Positions 40,237 to 48,602 of a stretch of DNA of 64,000 bases are shown here, piece after piece. Both the position numbers and the translations under genes were made by a program. Position 1 is the first letter of the stretch; the number at the start of each line of letters is the position of its first letter. Below the pieces are notes generated by a model. The model did no database searches. It had not been told where the DNA came from and saw only the letters and a program-made list of their open reading frames with translations. The stretch is from an uncultured Sphingorhabdus sp. (GTDB lineage Bacteria > Pseudomonadota > Alphaproteobacteria > Sphingomonadales > Sphingomonadaceae), in contig CANMXN010000001.1 in assembly GCA_947501885.1 (NCBI GenBank), forward strand, positions 1,364,001 through 1,428,000. The letters are read 5' to 3'.

Positions 40237-40923
40237 ATGGCACTAAGCCAAATACAAATAATTCAATCTCTCGGTGAATCTTTATCTTGGTTTGAAAGAG
40301 AATTATCATGGGGCGTAAAAGAAGGAGAACTTAGACATCTAACTGGCCGAATTGGTGAATTATATGCAGCTATGATTACTAGAGGCCAGATGGCTCCAGA
40401 AACTAATCAAAGAGGTTATGATGTTATAAGTGCTGATAATGAACGTATCTCTGTTAAAACTGTTACTTCCTCAAATCATGCAGCTTTCAATGAAACTACG
40501 ATAGAGCTTGTAGATCGAATTATTATATTAAAATTAAATGTTGATGCAGACAATGGCGTATCTATTGAATGTTTAATGGACCTACCAATTGATAAAGCCA
40601 AAAGTCAACTTAATGATAATCTTCGTTTTTATATATCAAATGTTAACCGTTCCAGCAAACCAATTGAAAATATAGACATATCATCAACCGCTACATTTGA
40701 TAATTATGAAATCCGACAATATGAAAATGGCACTATACATATTGTCTCAGACAATGAAATAATGTCACCTGCTAGACCTATTTTAAGAGATATTGCTGTA
40801 AAAATTGGAGTTGATATTAACTTTGAAACTGGGGCAGAAAAAAATACCAGGCATCTTGGCGCTCAAGTAATAAAGAGAGTCAATCATATTAATGCTGCTG
40901 GATTCCCGCCTGCGCGGGAATGA
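40237..40923 (+). CDS. DUF6998-like protein with a possible PD-(D/E)xK nuclease core
   Basis: This 228-residue AT-rich gene sits three bases after nadA but is unrelated to NAD synthesis. Residues 30-80 read LRHLTGRIGELYAAM, then QRGYDVISADNERISVKTVT. A glutamate, a GYD aspartate and a hydrophobic-VK pair in that order recall the PD-(D/E)xK nuclease core. I believe this family is DUF6998, but that is from memory. The C-terminus (AAGFPPARE) is encoded by a GC-rich palindromic repeat that supplies the stop codon, so the original gene end may have been replaced. AT content and codon use differ from nadA. Confidence 0.7.
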   Translation: MALSQIQIIQSLGESLSWFERELSWGVKEGELRHLTGRIGELYAAMITRGQMAPETNQRGYDVISADNERISVKTVTSSNHAAFNETTIELVDRIIILKLNVDADNGVSIECLMDLPIDKAKSQLNDNLRFYISNVNRSSKPIENIDISSTATFDNYEIRQYENGTIHIVSDNEIMSPARPILRDIAVKIGVDINFETGAEKNTRHLGAQVIKRVNHINAAGFPPARE

Positions 40924-40926
40924 CGA
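40899..40926. repeat. GC-rich palindromic repeat (ATTCCCGC...GCGGGAAT type)
   Basis: TTCCCGC and GCGGGAA pair around a CTGC loop (40903-40920), flanked by TGGA and TGACGA, the form in which this short repeat is dispersed in many proteobacterial genomes. It overlaps the last codons and stop of the upstream gene. Confidence 0.75.
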
Positions 40927-40963
40927 ATGAGAGAAATAGAACACAAGACGATCATAATAACAC

Positions 40964-40990
40964 CGTCATGCTGAACTTGTTTCAGTATCT
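40964..40990. repeat. REP-like palindromic repeat unit
   Basis: CGTCATGCTGAACTTGTTTC followed by AGTATCT is one unit of the TGCTGAAC/GTTTCAGTA palindrome family; related units occur at 41442-41531 and, degenerate, at 15932-15998. Confidence 0.75.
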
Positions 40991-41044
40991 ATTGATGGCA
41001 TTCATGAGTGGTAAATATGCTCTGTGCGGTAATAGACATCATAT

Positions 41045-41419
41045 ATGAAACACGCATTTAAACTATTCTGCAAAGCTTTTGGATTTGTGATCCTATGCAT
41101 CGCATTTTTATTTCTATGGAACAGTTTACGCATTTCAAAATCTATCGAAGATGGTGCTTTTGAAAAAGCTGTTTTTTGCATAGATGAGCATCATATACAC
41201 AAAACCAAAAATGGTAAGCCTACCAAATATATTCTTGAATGGGTTATTGTTGAACAAATCGGTCATGAGACATATGGATTACGTGCTATGAAGATATCCT
41301 GGCATTTAAATCAGGCTATAAATTACTTCACCATTAGAATGCTTTGGTCGGAAGAAGAAAAGTTAAAACTATATAATTTAATGATAGATGATGCACAGCA
41401 TTGCTCAAGCTTTAAGTAA
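41045..41419 (+). CDS. Membrane-anchored protein of unknown function
   Basis: This 124-residue frame begins with a basic segment and one hydrophobic helix (AFGFVILCIAFLFLWNSL). A soluble part follows with YILEWVIVEQIGHETYGLRAM and MLWSEEEKLKLYNLMIDDAQ. I recognise no family. It is AT-rich and lies between two palindromic repeat clusters. It has no strong ribosome binding site, so it may be a recently acquired or decaying gene. Confidence 0.5.
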   Translation: MKHAFKLFCKAFGFVILCIAFLFLWNSLRISKSIEDGAFEKAVFCIDEHHIHKTKNGKPTKYILEWVIVEQIGHETYGLRAMKISWHLNQAINYFTIRMLWSEEEKLKLYNLMIDDAQHCSSFK

Positions 41420-41441
41420 ATACATTAATCTCATAACACAA

Positions 41442-41531
41442 CGTCATGCTGAACTTGGTTCAGCATCTATTTATGCTAGTATCCGTCCATTCATTATACA
41501 CAAGAGACCCTGAAACAAGTTCAGGGTGACG
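41442..41531. repeat. Pair of REP-like units in inverted orientation
   Basis: A first unit, CGTCATGCTGAACTTGGTTC (41442 onward) with AGCATCT, and a second in opposite orientation, AGACCCTGAAACAAGTTCAG with GGTGACG (41504-41531), flank 35 bases of unrelated sequence. This is the typical paired arrangement of a mobile or folded REP element. Confidence 0.75.
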
Positions 41532-41644
41532 AAGATTGGAGGTTTAGATATTAAAAATGATGGAGACCAAGAACTTGCAGTTATTAAAACCAAGCATCAT
41601 CATTACCGCTTTATCAGATGCCCTCATTACGCTAAACATATGCA

Positions 41645-42532
41645 ATGACATTTCACATCGATAAATTTGACCTAGTAGCCTTTGTGCGCGCTACCCTGTC
41701 CGAAGATATGGATGGGCCATTAGAGGGCGATCCACAAAATCAAAACGAAACACCTCTGGGCCGCGATGTCACATCGCAGAGCGTGATCCCCGCCGATGCC
41801 ATATTCAGCGGCGTCATGGACAGCCGCGATGATGCAGTAATCTGCGGCCTACCCATTGCACAGGCTTTTTTCGAAACCCTTGACCCCAATGCGCACATTG
41901 AAACCCTTGTAGAAGAAGGCGCGCATGTTGAAGCTGGCAGTGAGATCATGCGCATCAAGGGCAATGCAAGGGCGCTACTCACGGCTGAGCGCGCCGCGCT
42001 CAATACGGTGCAACATCTATCGGGCATCGCCACATTAACCGCGCAATATGTTGCCAAGATAGAAGGCACAGGCGCGACATTACTCGACACGCGCAAAACC
42101 ATTCCAGGGCTACGAGCGTTAGAGAAATATGCAGTGCGTATGGGCGGCGGTGCAAACCACCGAATGGGCCTTTATGATGCGGCGATGATAAAGGATAATC
42201 ATATCGCCGTGGCTGGTAGTATCGGTGAAGCTGTGCGCCGCGCAGTGACCGCCGATATTCAAAACATTATTGTCGAAGTCGATAGGCTCGATCAGATTGA
42301 AGATGCTGTTGCCGCTGGCGGCACACATATATTGCTCGATAATATGGAGCCTGATATATTGCGCAAGGCTGTCACCATCATTGCGGGACGTACCAAAGCA
42401 GAGGCATCAGGCGGGATTAATCTGGATACTATCCATGCCAAGGCCAATACTGGTGTTGATTTTGTGTCCGTTGGCCGCTTAACACAAAGCGCACCCGCCG
42501 CCGATATAGGGCTTGATTTTGAGCAAGTTTAA
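41645..42532 (+). CDS. nadC: Nicotinate-nucleotide pyrophosphorylase (carboxylating)
   Basis: NadC converts quinolinate and PRPP to nicotinate mononucleotide. The 295 residues show LTAERAALNTVQHLSGIAT, the PRPP/quinolinate site LLDTRKTIPGLRALEKYAVRMGGG, HRMGLYDAAMIKDNHI, IIVEVDRL, ILLDNM and EASGGINL. It pairs functionally with nadA upstream. Its last 20 bases overlap the probable TTG start of the RNase T2 gene. Confidence 0.97.
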   Translation: MTFHIDKFDLVAFVRATLSEDMDGPLEGDPQNQNETPLGRDVTSQSVIPADAIFSGVMDSRDDAVICGLPIAQAFFETLDPNAHIETLVEEGAHVEAGSEIMRIKGNARALLTAERAALNTVQHLSGIATLTAQYVAKIEGTGATLLDTRKTIPGLRALEKYAVRMGGGANHRMGLYDAAMIKDNHIAVAGSIGEAVRRAVTADIQNIIVEVDRLDQIEDAVAAGGTHILLDNMEPDILRKAVTIIAGRTKAEASGGINLDTIHAKANTGVDFVSVGRLTQSAPAADIGLDFEQV

Positions 42533-43277
42533 CACCGCATTGATCAGTGTGCTATTATTAGGCACATTAGCGATACTATGGCCAAGCCCCAAAATGGCAC
42601 ATGCGCAAAGCTGGCAATGTCGCGCACCAAATATTGGTACTCTGCCTCGACCCAAAATTGAAAATGCACCAAACCGCAATGCGATACGCCGCACCGTTAT
42701 CGATGGCTATATTATGGTACTAAGCTGGAGCCGTGAATATTGCAAACGCCGCGGCAATGGTGCCAAAAACCTATTGCAATGTAACAATAGTATCGGTGAA
42801 TTTGGGTTTATATTGCATGGTTTATGGCCCGAGGCCAAAGGCCCCAATTACCCACAATGGTGCCGCAAAGCAGCGGTTTTGCCACGCACTGTCATACGCA
42901 AAAATATCTGCATGACGCCATCGGCGCAATTATTGCAGCGCGAATGGGCCAAGCATGGGACGTGCATGACGCAGCGGCCAGAGGCCTATTTTGATGCGGC
43001 ACGGGTGATGTTCAATGCCATCACTTTTCCTGATATGGACCGCCTTTCGCGCCAATATAAGCGCGGTGATACTATTACGGTTGCTGGGTTAGGACAGGCC
43101 TTTGCGCGCAATAATGAAGACTTACCTGCATCAGCCATTAAAGTGAAAATCAACAATAGAGGTTGGCTACAAGAGGTGTATCTATGCCTGGGTAAAGATT
43201 TTATGCCGCGCCAATGCCCCAATTTTGTGCGCGGTGCACGCAGCGAGACTATAGTGAAAATCTGGCGCGGTACATAG
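42513..43277 (+). CDS. Ribonuclease T2 family protein, secreted
   Basis: This 254-residue exported RNase is of the T2 type (endonuclease yielding 2',3'-cyclic phosphates). Both catalytic segments are intact: CAS I in GFILHGLWPEAKG and CAS II in REWAKHGTCM. A signal peptide (SVLLLGTLAILWPSPKMAHAQ) requires a start near the 5' end. The only candidates are TTG codons at 42513 or 42519 inside the end of nadC, so initiation is probably TTG and coupled to nadC translation. Cysteines that form the family disulfides are present, in keeping with periplasmic location. Confidence 0.9.
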   Translation: MILSKFNTALISVLLLGTLAILWPSPKMAHAQSWQCRAPNIGTLPRPKIENAPNRNAIRRTVIDGYIMVLSWSREYCKRRGNGAKNLLQCNNSIGEFGFILHGLWPEAKGPNYPQWCRKAAVLPRTVIRKNICMTPSAQLLQREWAKHGTCMTQRPEAYFDAARVMFNAITFPDMDRLSRQYKRGDTITVAGLGQAFARNNEDLPASAIKVKINNRGWLQEVYLCLGKDFMPRQCPNFVRGARSETIVKIWRGT

Positions 43278-43331
43278 ATTAAGCAATATTTAAATATTAT
43301 ACTCTATCTTATGAATGAGGGGGTATAAAAT

Positions 43332-43739
43332 ATGAAAATACAATTAGCCATATATTTTGCTACAGCTACTTTAGTGGGTTCTACTGTAACACTAAATACA
43401 CTCGATTCTGAGTATAATTATATCGAAACTGTTGGCCTTACCTCTTCCATAAAAACCACTTGCTACATTGAAGCCCTTGGTGAAATAGGCACCGAAGATT
43501 CTATTGATACTATGCCATGTGATAAAGCCAACAGGTTGGTAAATAGTGATGCTGACTATGGATCAAAGCAAGTTCAGAGTGTGACCACTGTAAAGTTTCA
43601 TTATGAATCTCCAGCAGATAATAGCAAACATAGTGGCACATTAGAATATCGCTATGGCGAATCCTTTGAAATGATGCGCGGTGGTAGATTAAAGATTATG
43701 GCACACAAGAGCGATCCTAAGAAGGTTCAGAAATTATAA
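43332..43739 (+). CDS. Small exported protein, unknown function
   Basis: This 135-residue protein has a hydrophobic N-terminus (IQLAIYFATATLVGSTVTL) that is probably a signal peptide or anchor. The body contains two cysteines (TTCYIEALG and TMPCDKAN) and a C-terminal strand-rich part (VTTVKFHYESP, GTLEYRYGESFEMM). I recognise no family. GAGGGGGTATAAAAT precedes the ATG. It is convergent with the DUF4112 gene, one base apart. Confidence 0.6.
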   Translation: MKIQLAIYFATATLVGSTVTLNTLDSEYNYIETVGLTSSIKTTCYIEALGEIGTEDSIDTMPCDKANRLVNSDADYGSKQVQSVTTVKFHYESPADNSKHSGTLEYRYGESFEMMRGGRLKIMAHKSDPKKVQKL

Positions 43740-43740
43740 T

Positions 43741-44178
43741 TTATCCTTCTATCACGCGCGATGCAGGATGATGCTTGTCGAGATGTTTACTGATGATACG
43801 CAGGTTCCTGCTATTGCTGCGCCAAAAGAAATCAAAAACATCGCCTACTAATGGGATAGCACCCAATAGCGCATCAATACCGACATTGGCGGCCATACGG
43901 GTGAGTTGAAATTTTGATAGGCCCAAATTACGTGCTTCCCATACAATATAAGTACCCATAGCCGCGGTAATAATATCACCAATGACAGGGATAAGCCCTA
44001 TTATGGAATCAAGCCCAACAGGGGTCTTGGTGCCCGGGATAGTAAAACTGCGTTCAAGCAAAGCTTCCATCATCTCAACACGTTGGCGAATAGCAACAGG
44101 ATTATCGCTCATCGTTACAGCGTTCATCTCTGATAATTTGCGCGCCAATTCATCCATTTGGTCTTGCGACATTGCCAT
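43741..44178 (-). CDS. DUF4112 domain protein
   Basis: This 145-residue protein has the DUF4112 pattern of two related hydrophobic hairpins: VGLDSIIGLIPVIGDIITAA and GIDALLGAIPLVGDVFDFFWRS, both carrying the IP-x-x-GD motif, followed by NLRIISKHLDKH. It is probably membrane-associated, and its function is unknown. It lies 34 bases downstream of the binding-protein pair and could be cotranscribed. Confidence 0.9.
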   Translation of the reverse strand: MAMSQDQMDELARKLSEMNAVTMSDNPVAIRQRVEMMEALLERSFTIPGTKTPVGLDSIIGLIPVIGDIITAAMGTYIVWEARNLGLSKFQLTRMAANVGIDALLGAIPLVGDVFDFFWRSNSRNLRIISKHLDKHHPASRVIEG

Positions 44179-44212
44179 GTTTTTCGCTTTCTAATTTAGG
44201 CTCCTATACCCT

Positions 44213-45664
44213 CTATATTGGTCCTTGCCCCAAATATTGCAAGGGGTGGAGGCCGCGCGGGTTAGGCGCAAAGCCAAGCAACCCCGAACGCGCGACAGTC
44301 CATGAACTTGGGTTTGCTATAGGGATAAAATTACGTTTTTGTTGAATACGGCGCTCTGCTGCTGCCAATAATTGACTGCGTTCTGTCAAATTTATATTAA
44401 TGCGCGCGCTATTTACAAATTCATCGGCCTCCTCATCACAGATTATCGTTTTTTTGCATGACAGTTGCGACAAATACCATAAAGGGCTCGATAACTCTGC
44501 CACTCTATCAATAAGGCGCAAATCAGCATCTTGATTGATAGCCACTTTGACAGCGCTAATACCGATATTAGCCATATCACTCTTAAGACGCGCAAATAAT
44601 ATATCACCACCCGGCCCCTCTGGAATGGAAATACGCAGATCACGCACATCACCATTTTCCGATTTCCATCGTGCAATAATTTGCCGCGCTGTGTCGATAC
44701 GCTGATCAATGCGCAGGCTATTCCATGCAGGACGCTCAACAGCCGCTCTATTTTGCAACGTTTCAGGAACCAGCGTCAAAACCTCGCGCCATTCCGTGCG
44801 AAAATCAATTAATAGTCTAGGGCGATCAACAGCCATAGTGAGGGCTTCTCGCACTTCTTCATCGGCTAAATAATCGCTATCCTCCACAAATAATAATCCA
44901 AATAACCCTGGCACTGGGTCAAAACTAAGCAAATTTTCTTCTATGGCTGAAGCGGTGACATAGGGCAGGTCTTGAAATTGCCCCCCTATTATCAGATCTG
45001 TATCACCCTCGATGAAACGCGCCAATGCCAAAGGGGCTTGCATATTATTTAGCACCACCCATGCATCATCAGTAGCGATTTTACCATCTTCCTCAAATGT
45101 TACATGGCGCATGCGCATATGTTCTAATTCTTTTTTGGCTTGCATCGGGCCACTGCCAAAACCAGTATGGATTAAACCCATTTCTGGTTGCGCTAATAAT
45201 TCCAGTAAATTGGGCCGTGGAGCCGATAACCTTATTTCAATAATACGCCCCGTACGAGCGATAATTTCTTGGATCGACTCCATTTCATCGGCAAAATTTG
45301 AGCGGCCGATATTAGTAATATTTCTGCGTAAAGAGGCAGCAACATCATCGGCAGTAATCGCTTCACCATTTTTCCACCATATTTTATCCAGCCGAAAAAT
45401 ATAACTGAGACCATCATCGGTCACAATCCAACGCGATGCTAATGCAGGCACAATATTGCCATTACGGGTGAACTTTACCAAACCTTGCGCAGTGGCATTA
45501 CGCAATTCCGCAGATGATCTTGGCAAGGGTAATTTCTCAACATTAAAACCCTCTATATTTTGGCCGATAACATCAACATGTAATTTGTCATTATCAATGG
45601 TCTCTGCACATGCAGATAATAGCATAATTGTAACAAGGCCAAAAAAGGATAGAAAGGATTTCAT
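44213..45664 (-). CDS. Oligopeptide-type ABC transporter substrate-binding lipoprotein (second of a pair)
   Basis: This 483-residue family-5 solute-binding protein has a lipobox LSAC (residues 16-19). N-terminal lobe features include LVKFTRNGNIVPALASRWIV and YIFRLDKIWWKNGEAITADDVAASL; the hinge and C-terminal lobe contain EVREALTMAVDRPRLLIDF. It starts by overlapping the preceding paralogue (ATGA). No permease or ATPase gene is present, so its transporter is elsewhere or it has a non-transport role. It is more divergent from the classic family than its neighbour. Confidence 0.85.
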   Translation of the reverse strand: MKSFLSFFGLVTIMLLSACAETIDNDKLHVDVIGQNIEGFNVEKLPLPRSSAELRNATAQGLVKFTRNGNIVPALASRWIVTDDGLSYIFRLDKIWWKNGEAITADDVAASLRRNITNIGRSNFADEMESIQEIIARTGRIIEIRLSAPRPNLLELLAQPEMGLIHTGFGSGPMQAKKELEHMRMRHVTFEEDGKIATDDAWVVLNNMQAPLALARFIEGDTDLIIGGQFQDLPYVTASAIEENLLSFDPVPGLFGLLFVEDSDYLADEEVREALTMAVDRPRLLIDFRTEWREVLTLVPETLQNRAAVERPAWNSLRIDQRIDTARQIIARWKSENGDVRDLRISIPEGPGGDILFARLKSDMANIGISAVKVAINQDADLRLIDRVAELSSPLWYLSQLSCKKTIICDEEADEFVNSARININLTERSQLLAAAERRIQQKRNFIPIANPSSWTVARSGLLGFAPNPRGLHPLQYLGQGPI

Positions 45665-47208
45665 TGTGCTTCTTCTATCAGAGTTATACTTGGATGGATA
45701 TTGGATATATTATCACGCCATCCGCTAAGATGTGGTGATACTAAGGCGCGCGAGACATAATGATATAGCGGTACAATCGGCGCTTGTTCCATAAGATATT
45801 CTTCCGCTTTGCGCATCTTTTCTTGGCGCATTTTGGGGTCAGACTCCTTGGTAGCATCGCGCAACAATGCCTCATATCGTGGATCATCAAAACCCGAATA
45901 ATTAGATGCACCAGCACCCTTGCTATGAACAGCAAGAAAATTCTCTGGTGCAGCAATATCAGCAATCCAACCCGAACGCGCCAGCGCAAAATCACTGCGG
46001 CGCAAACTCGCAAAATGCAAGCTTGCCTCACTATTGAGCAAAGCCGCCTCTACACCAATATCACGCCACATATTTGCCATAACAACCGACACGCGGCGAT
46101 GTTCATTGCTGCTATTAAACCTTATGTCAAAGCGCAGAGGATTATCCTCATCATAACCCGCCTCATACAATAATTTGCGAGCTTTCTCTTGGCGTTTTTC
46201 TTTGCTCCATTTCGCCCAAGGTGGCTGATATTGCTTACCCCCTGCAAGAGCCTTGGGCAGTAATCCATAAGCTGGGTCATTACCTGATTTCATTAAGTCG
46301 TCAGCGATCCATTCTCGGTCTATCACCATATTGAGCGCATGACGCACACGCACATCATCAAAAGGAGCCTTGCGCGTATTAAACGCATAATAATAAGTGC
46401 CCAGATAGTCACCAATGTGCAAACTTTCTGGATCACTTATGCGCAAACTCTCTATGCGGTTTACAGGAACATCACTAGTCGTATCAGCCGCTCCCGATAA
46501 AAAGGTTCGCATCCCAGTGAGGCTATTGTTCATCGGCTTCCATATAATGGTTTTCACTTTCCCATGCTTACCATGCCAGTTCGTATTAACCTCTAACATC
46601 ATCTGATTACCAAGCTGCCACTCACTAAGCCGATAAGGACCAGATGTCACCAATGGTCGCATGATGGTCCAATCATCATTAATTATATGCAGTGGGAGTG
46701 CCGCCATTGCAGGATGTGCAAGCAGCTCTAGTAACTGCGGGAAAGGTGATTTGAGTGTCACTATCACATGATCATCACCTTCATGCTCAATAGTCTCTAT
46801 AATATCAAATAATGCAAGGTGCGGTGATGCTGTTTTAGGGTCTTGGAGCCTAGCAAAACCACGCGTAAAATGAGACGCTACAATCGGTACATTATCAGAA
46901 AATATCAACCCTTTCTGCAATTGAAAGCGCCATATTAACCCATCATCTGAAACATTCCATGTTTGCGCTAAACCCGCAATCGGTTTCCCATAAGCATCAA
47001 AACGCACCAAGCCTTCAAATTGATCCATCGCAACCCGCAATGACGAGAGATCTGAGACGCTCTGTGGATCGAGACCCGCAGCTTCGCTATCGGAGAGACG
47101 GATAATTTGCGTGCTATCAATAGACTGACGATTAATGGCCCCATCCGTTCCATCATTATTGGCGTCACAACCTGTTAAAAGTAAAAAGAAGAAAAAAAAT
47201 AATCTCAT
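45661..47208 (-). CDS. Oligopeptide-type ABC transporter substrate-binding lipoprotein (first of a pair)
   Basis: This 515-residue solute-binding protein has the short signal MRLFFFFFLLLTGC with lipobox LTGC. Family-5 features are clear: LAQTWNVSDDGLIWRFQLQKGL, the canonical FDDVRVRHALNMVIDREWI, and NMWRDIGVEAALLN. It would capture peptides or similar ligands in the periplasm for a Dpp/Opp-type importer. Its stop overlaps the start of the second binding-protein gene. The absence of permease and ATPase genes next to two such proteins is notable. Confidence 0.9.
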   Translation of the reverse strand: MRLFFFFFLLLTGCDANNDGTDGAINRQSIDSTQIIRLSDSEAAGLDPQSVSDLSSLRVAMDQFEGLVRFDAYGKPIAGLAQTWNVSDDGLIWRFQLQKGLIFSDNVPIVASHFTRGFARLQDPKTASPHLALFDIIETIEHEGDDHVIVTLKSPFPQLLELLAHPAMAALPLHIINDDWTIMRPLVTSGPYRLSEWQLGNQMMLEVNTNWHGKHGKVKTIIWKPMNNSLTGMRTFLSGAADTTSDVPVNRIESLRISDPESLHIGDYLGTYYYAFNTRKAPFDDVRVRHALNMVIDREWIADDLMKSGNDPAYGLLPKALAGGKQYQPPWAKWSKEKRQEKARKLLYEAGYDEDNPLRFDIRFNSSNEHRRVSVVMANMWRDIGVEAALLNSEASLHFASLRRSDFALARSGWIADIAAPENFLAVHSKGAGASNYSGFDDPRYEALLRDATKESDPKMRQEKMRKAEEYLMEQAPIVPLYHYVSRALVSPHLSGWRDNISNIHPSITLIEEAQ

Positions 47209-47247
47209 ATTGAGAGTGTAGTTTCCTCTTATCGACTTAGCAAATCA

Positions 47248-47871
47248 TCATTGAGAATAAAAATCTTGAAAATATTCTCTATACTGTGGTGGAATATCAA
47301 TGTCATATAGAGACCCATTGAAAGCCATGATAATCAGAACGCCAATCATTGCACCAATGACCATAGCCATAGGGGCTATTACCTTCGCTTTTTCTGGCCA
47401 CCCAAAATGAATAGCAGCGGCTAAATGACTAAATAATGAAAAGACTGCCAAAAAGTAATAGGGCGTAAAAAAATAGGGTAATATTCCTATATTTAATGTT
47501 CCTGCTACCCAATAAAAATTGGTATCTAAACCAATATAATATCGGGTTATCAACGCAGCACTGCTATGCATCACAAGAAAATAACCTAGAAAGGCACCAC
47601 TCAAAATTTGAACCCATCCCCAAAACCCTTTGTCTTTCTGTTTCCATCGCCGTTTAAGCAACATAAAGCCAATAATGACCTGAGCCACTAAGGATAATAT
47701 CAATATCGGTTCAATGATTGCATTAAGATAAAAATACCTTGCCAATGATAATATTTTAATATGCAGATTAGTGCCTCCTAATGCGGTCAAATGGATGAGC
47801 AAATGTGTTATAATAAATATCAACAATAGCGATGCTAATATGCGATGGGCTTTGACAAGTGATATGGGCAT
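47248..47871 (-). CDS. Multi-span membrane protein with histidine-rich helices (possible b-type cytochrome)
   Basis: This 207-residue protein has five hydrophobic segments. Histidines sit within or at helix ends (KAHRIL, ITHLLIHLT, YFLVMHSSAAL, LFSHLAAAIHFGWP), the pattern seen in membrane cytochrome b subunits such as those of succinate dehydrogenase or ferric reductase-like proteins. Heme binding is an inference. It is divergent from an Rrf2-family regulator, and a large palindrome fills the space between them, so it is likely the regulator's target. Confidence 0.7.
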   Translation of the reverse strand: MPISLVKAHRILASLLLIFIITHLLIHLTALGGTNLHIKILSLARYFYLNAIIEPILILSLVAQVIIGFMLLKRRWKQKDKGFWGWVQILSGAFLGYFLVMHSSAALITRYYIGLDTNFYWVAGTLNIGILPYFFTPYYFLAVFSLFSHLAAAIHFGWPEKAKVIAPMAMVIGAMIGVLIIMAFNGSLYDIDIPPQYREYFQDFYSQ

Positions 47872-47891
47872 AGTATGACCTTAATTGAATA

Positions 47892-47925
47892 GGATAAAAA
47901 ATATTCGGATATTTTTTATCCGAAT
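47892..47925. promoter_or_regulatory. Overlapping palindromes, probable Rrf2 operator
   Basis: GGATAAAAAATAT (47892-47904) and its exact inverse ATATTTTTTATCC (47909-47921) surround TCGG. A second, overlapping dyad ATTCGGATA/TATCCGAAT spans 47903-47925. The element lies 21 bases from the membrane-protein start and 19 from the Rrf2 start, ideal for control of both. Confidence 0.7.
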
Positions 47926-47944
47926 TAAAAGTGAAAGTCAAATT

Positions 47945-48439
47945 ATGCAAATATCAAAAGGCGTCGAATGGGCATGCCATGCCGCAGCAATATTGATGTC
48001 ATTGCCGAAAGACAGAGCATTACGAGCCGATTCATTGGCGCGTTATTATGATTTACCATCAGCTTATATGGCAAAACAATTACAGGCGTTGAGCAAAGCA
48101 GGAATCACACAATCAACGCGTGGAGCACGCGGTGGTTATCGCCTTGCCAAATCACCAGAAGATATAAACCTATGGGATATCACCACAGCTATAGAAGGTA
48201 ATAAACCCGTCTTTCGTTGTACTGAGATTCGTCAAAATGGCCCATGCCGTTTTGACAAAAATAGCTGCAAAAAAGCCTGCCCCATTGCAAAGAGTTTCGC
48301 ATTAGCGGAAAAAGCATTTCGAGACACATTAGCAAATATAAACTTAATCGATATTGCTATCATATTTGCACAAGATACACATGAAGAAGATATTTTAAAA
48401 GGCAGCGCATGGATTCAAAAAGAAGCCGTTCCGCTGTAA
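47945..48439 (+). CDS. Rrf2-family transcriptional regulator (Fe-S type)
   Basis: This 164-residue regulator has the Rrf2 winged helix: MQISKGVEWACHAAAIL, LARYYDLPSAYMAKQLQAL, then AGITQSTRGARGGYRLAK. A cysteine cluster Cx8Cx6Cx3C (in RCTEIRQNGPC and SCKKACPIA) probably holds an iron-sulfur cluster, as in NsrR and IscR, which sense NO, iron or oxidants. The ATG at 47945 is chosen because upstream codons overlap the palindromic operator. It is divergent from the membrane-protein gene. Confidence 0.92.
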   Translation: MQISKGVEWACHAAAILMSLPKDRALRADSLARYYDLPSAYMAKQLQALSKAGITQSTRGARGGYRLAKSPEDINLWDITTAIEGNKPVFRCTEIRQNGPCRFDKNSCKKACPIAKSFALAEKAFRDTLANINLIDIAIIFAQDTHEEDILKGSAWIQKEAVPL

Positions 48440-48515
48440 TGACCCTATCCCAATGCTCATCTATCTTTGAATAGGGTTGCGATGATAACAAATAATATGG
48501 GAATAGCTTGCATGC

Positions 48516-48602
48516 TGGTGCGGACGGCCGGACTCGAACCGGCACACCCATATTGGATAGCAGATTTTAAGTCTGCTGCGTCTACCATTTCGCCACGTCC
48601 GC
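48516..48602 (-). tRNA. tRNA-Leu (anticodon TAA)
   Basis: The reverse strand reads GCGGACGTGG... and ends with an encoded ACCA. The acceptor arms GCGGACG/CGTCCGC pair, the anticodon stem-loop is CAGACTTAAAATCTG with TAA, a long variable arm follows, and the T-loop is GGTTCGAGTCC. It is a class II tRNA of 87 bases including CCA. Confidence 0.95.

Noticed and set aside
40964-41531. Palindromic units as a CRISPR array
   Set aside because: Units differ in sequence and orientation and have no regular spacers; they fit REP-type elements.
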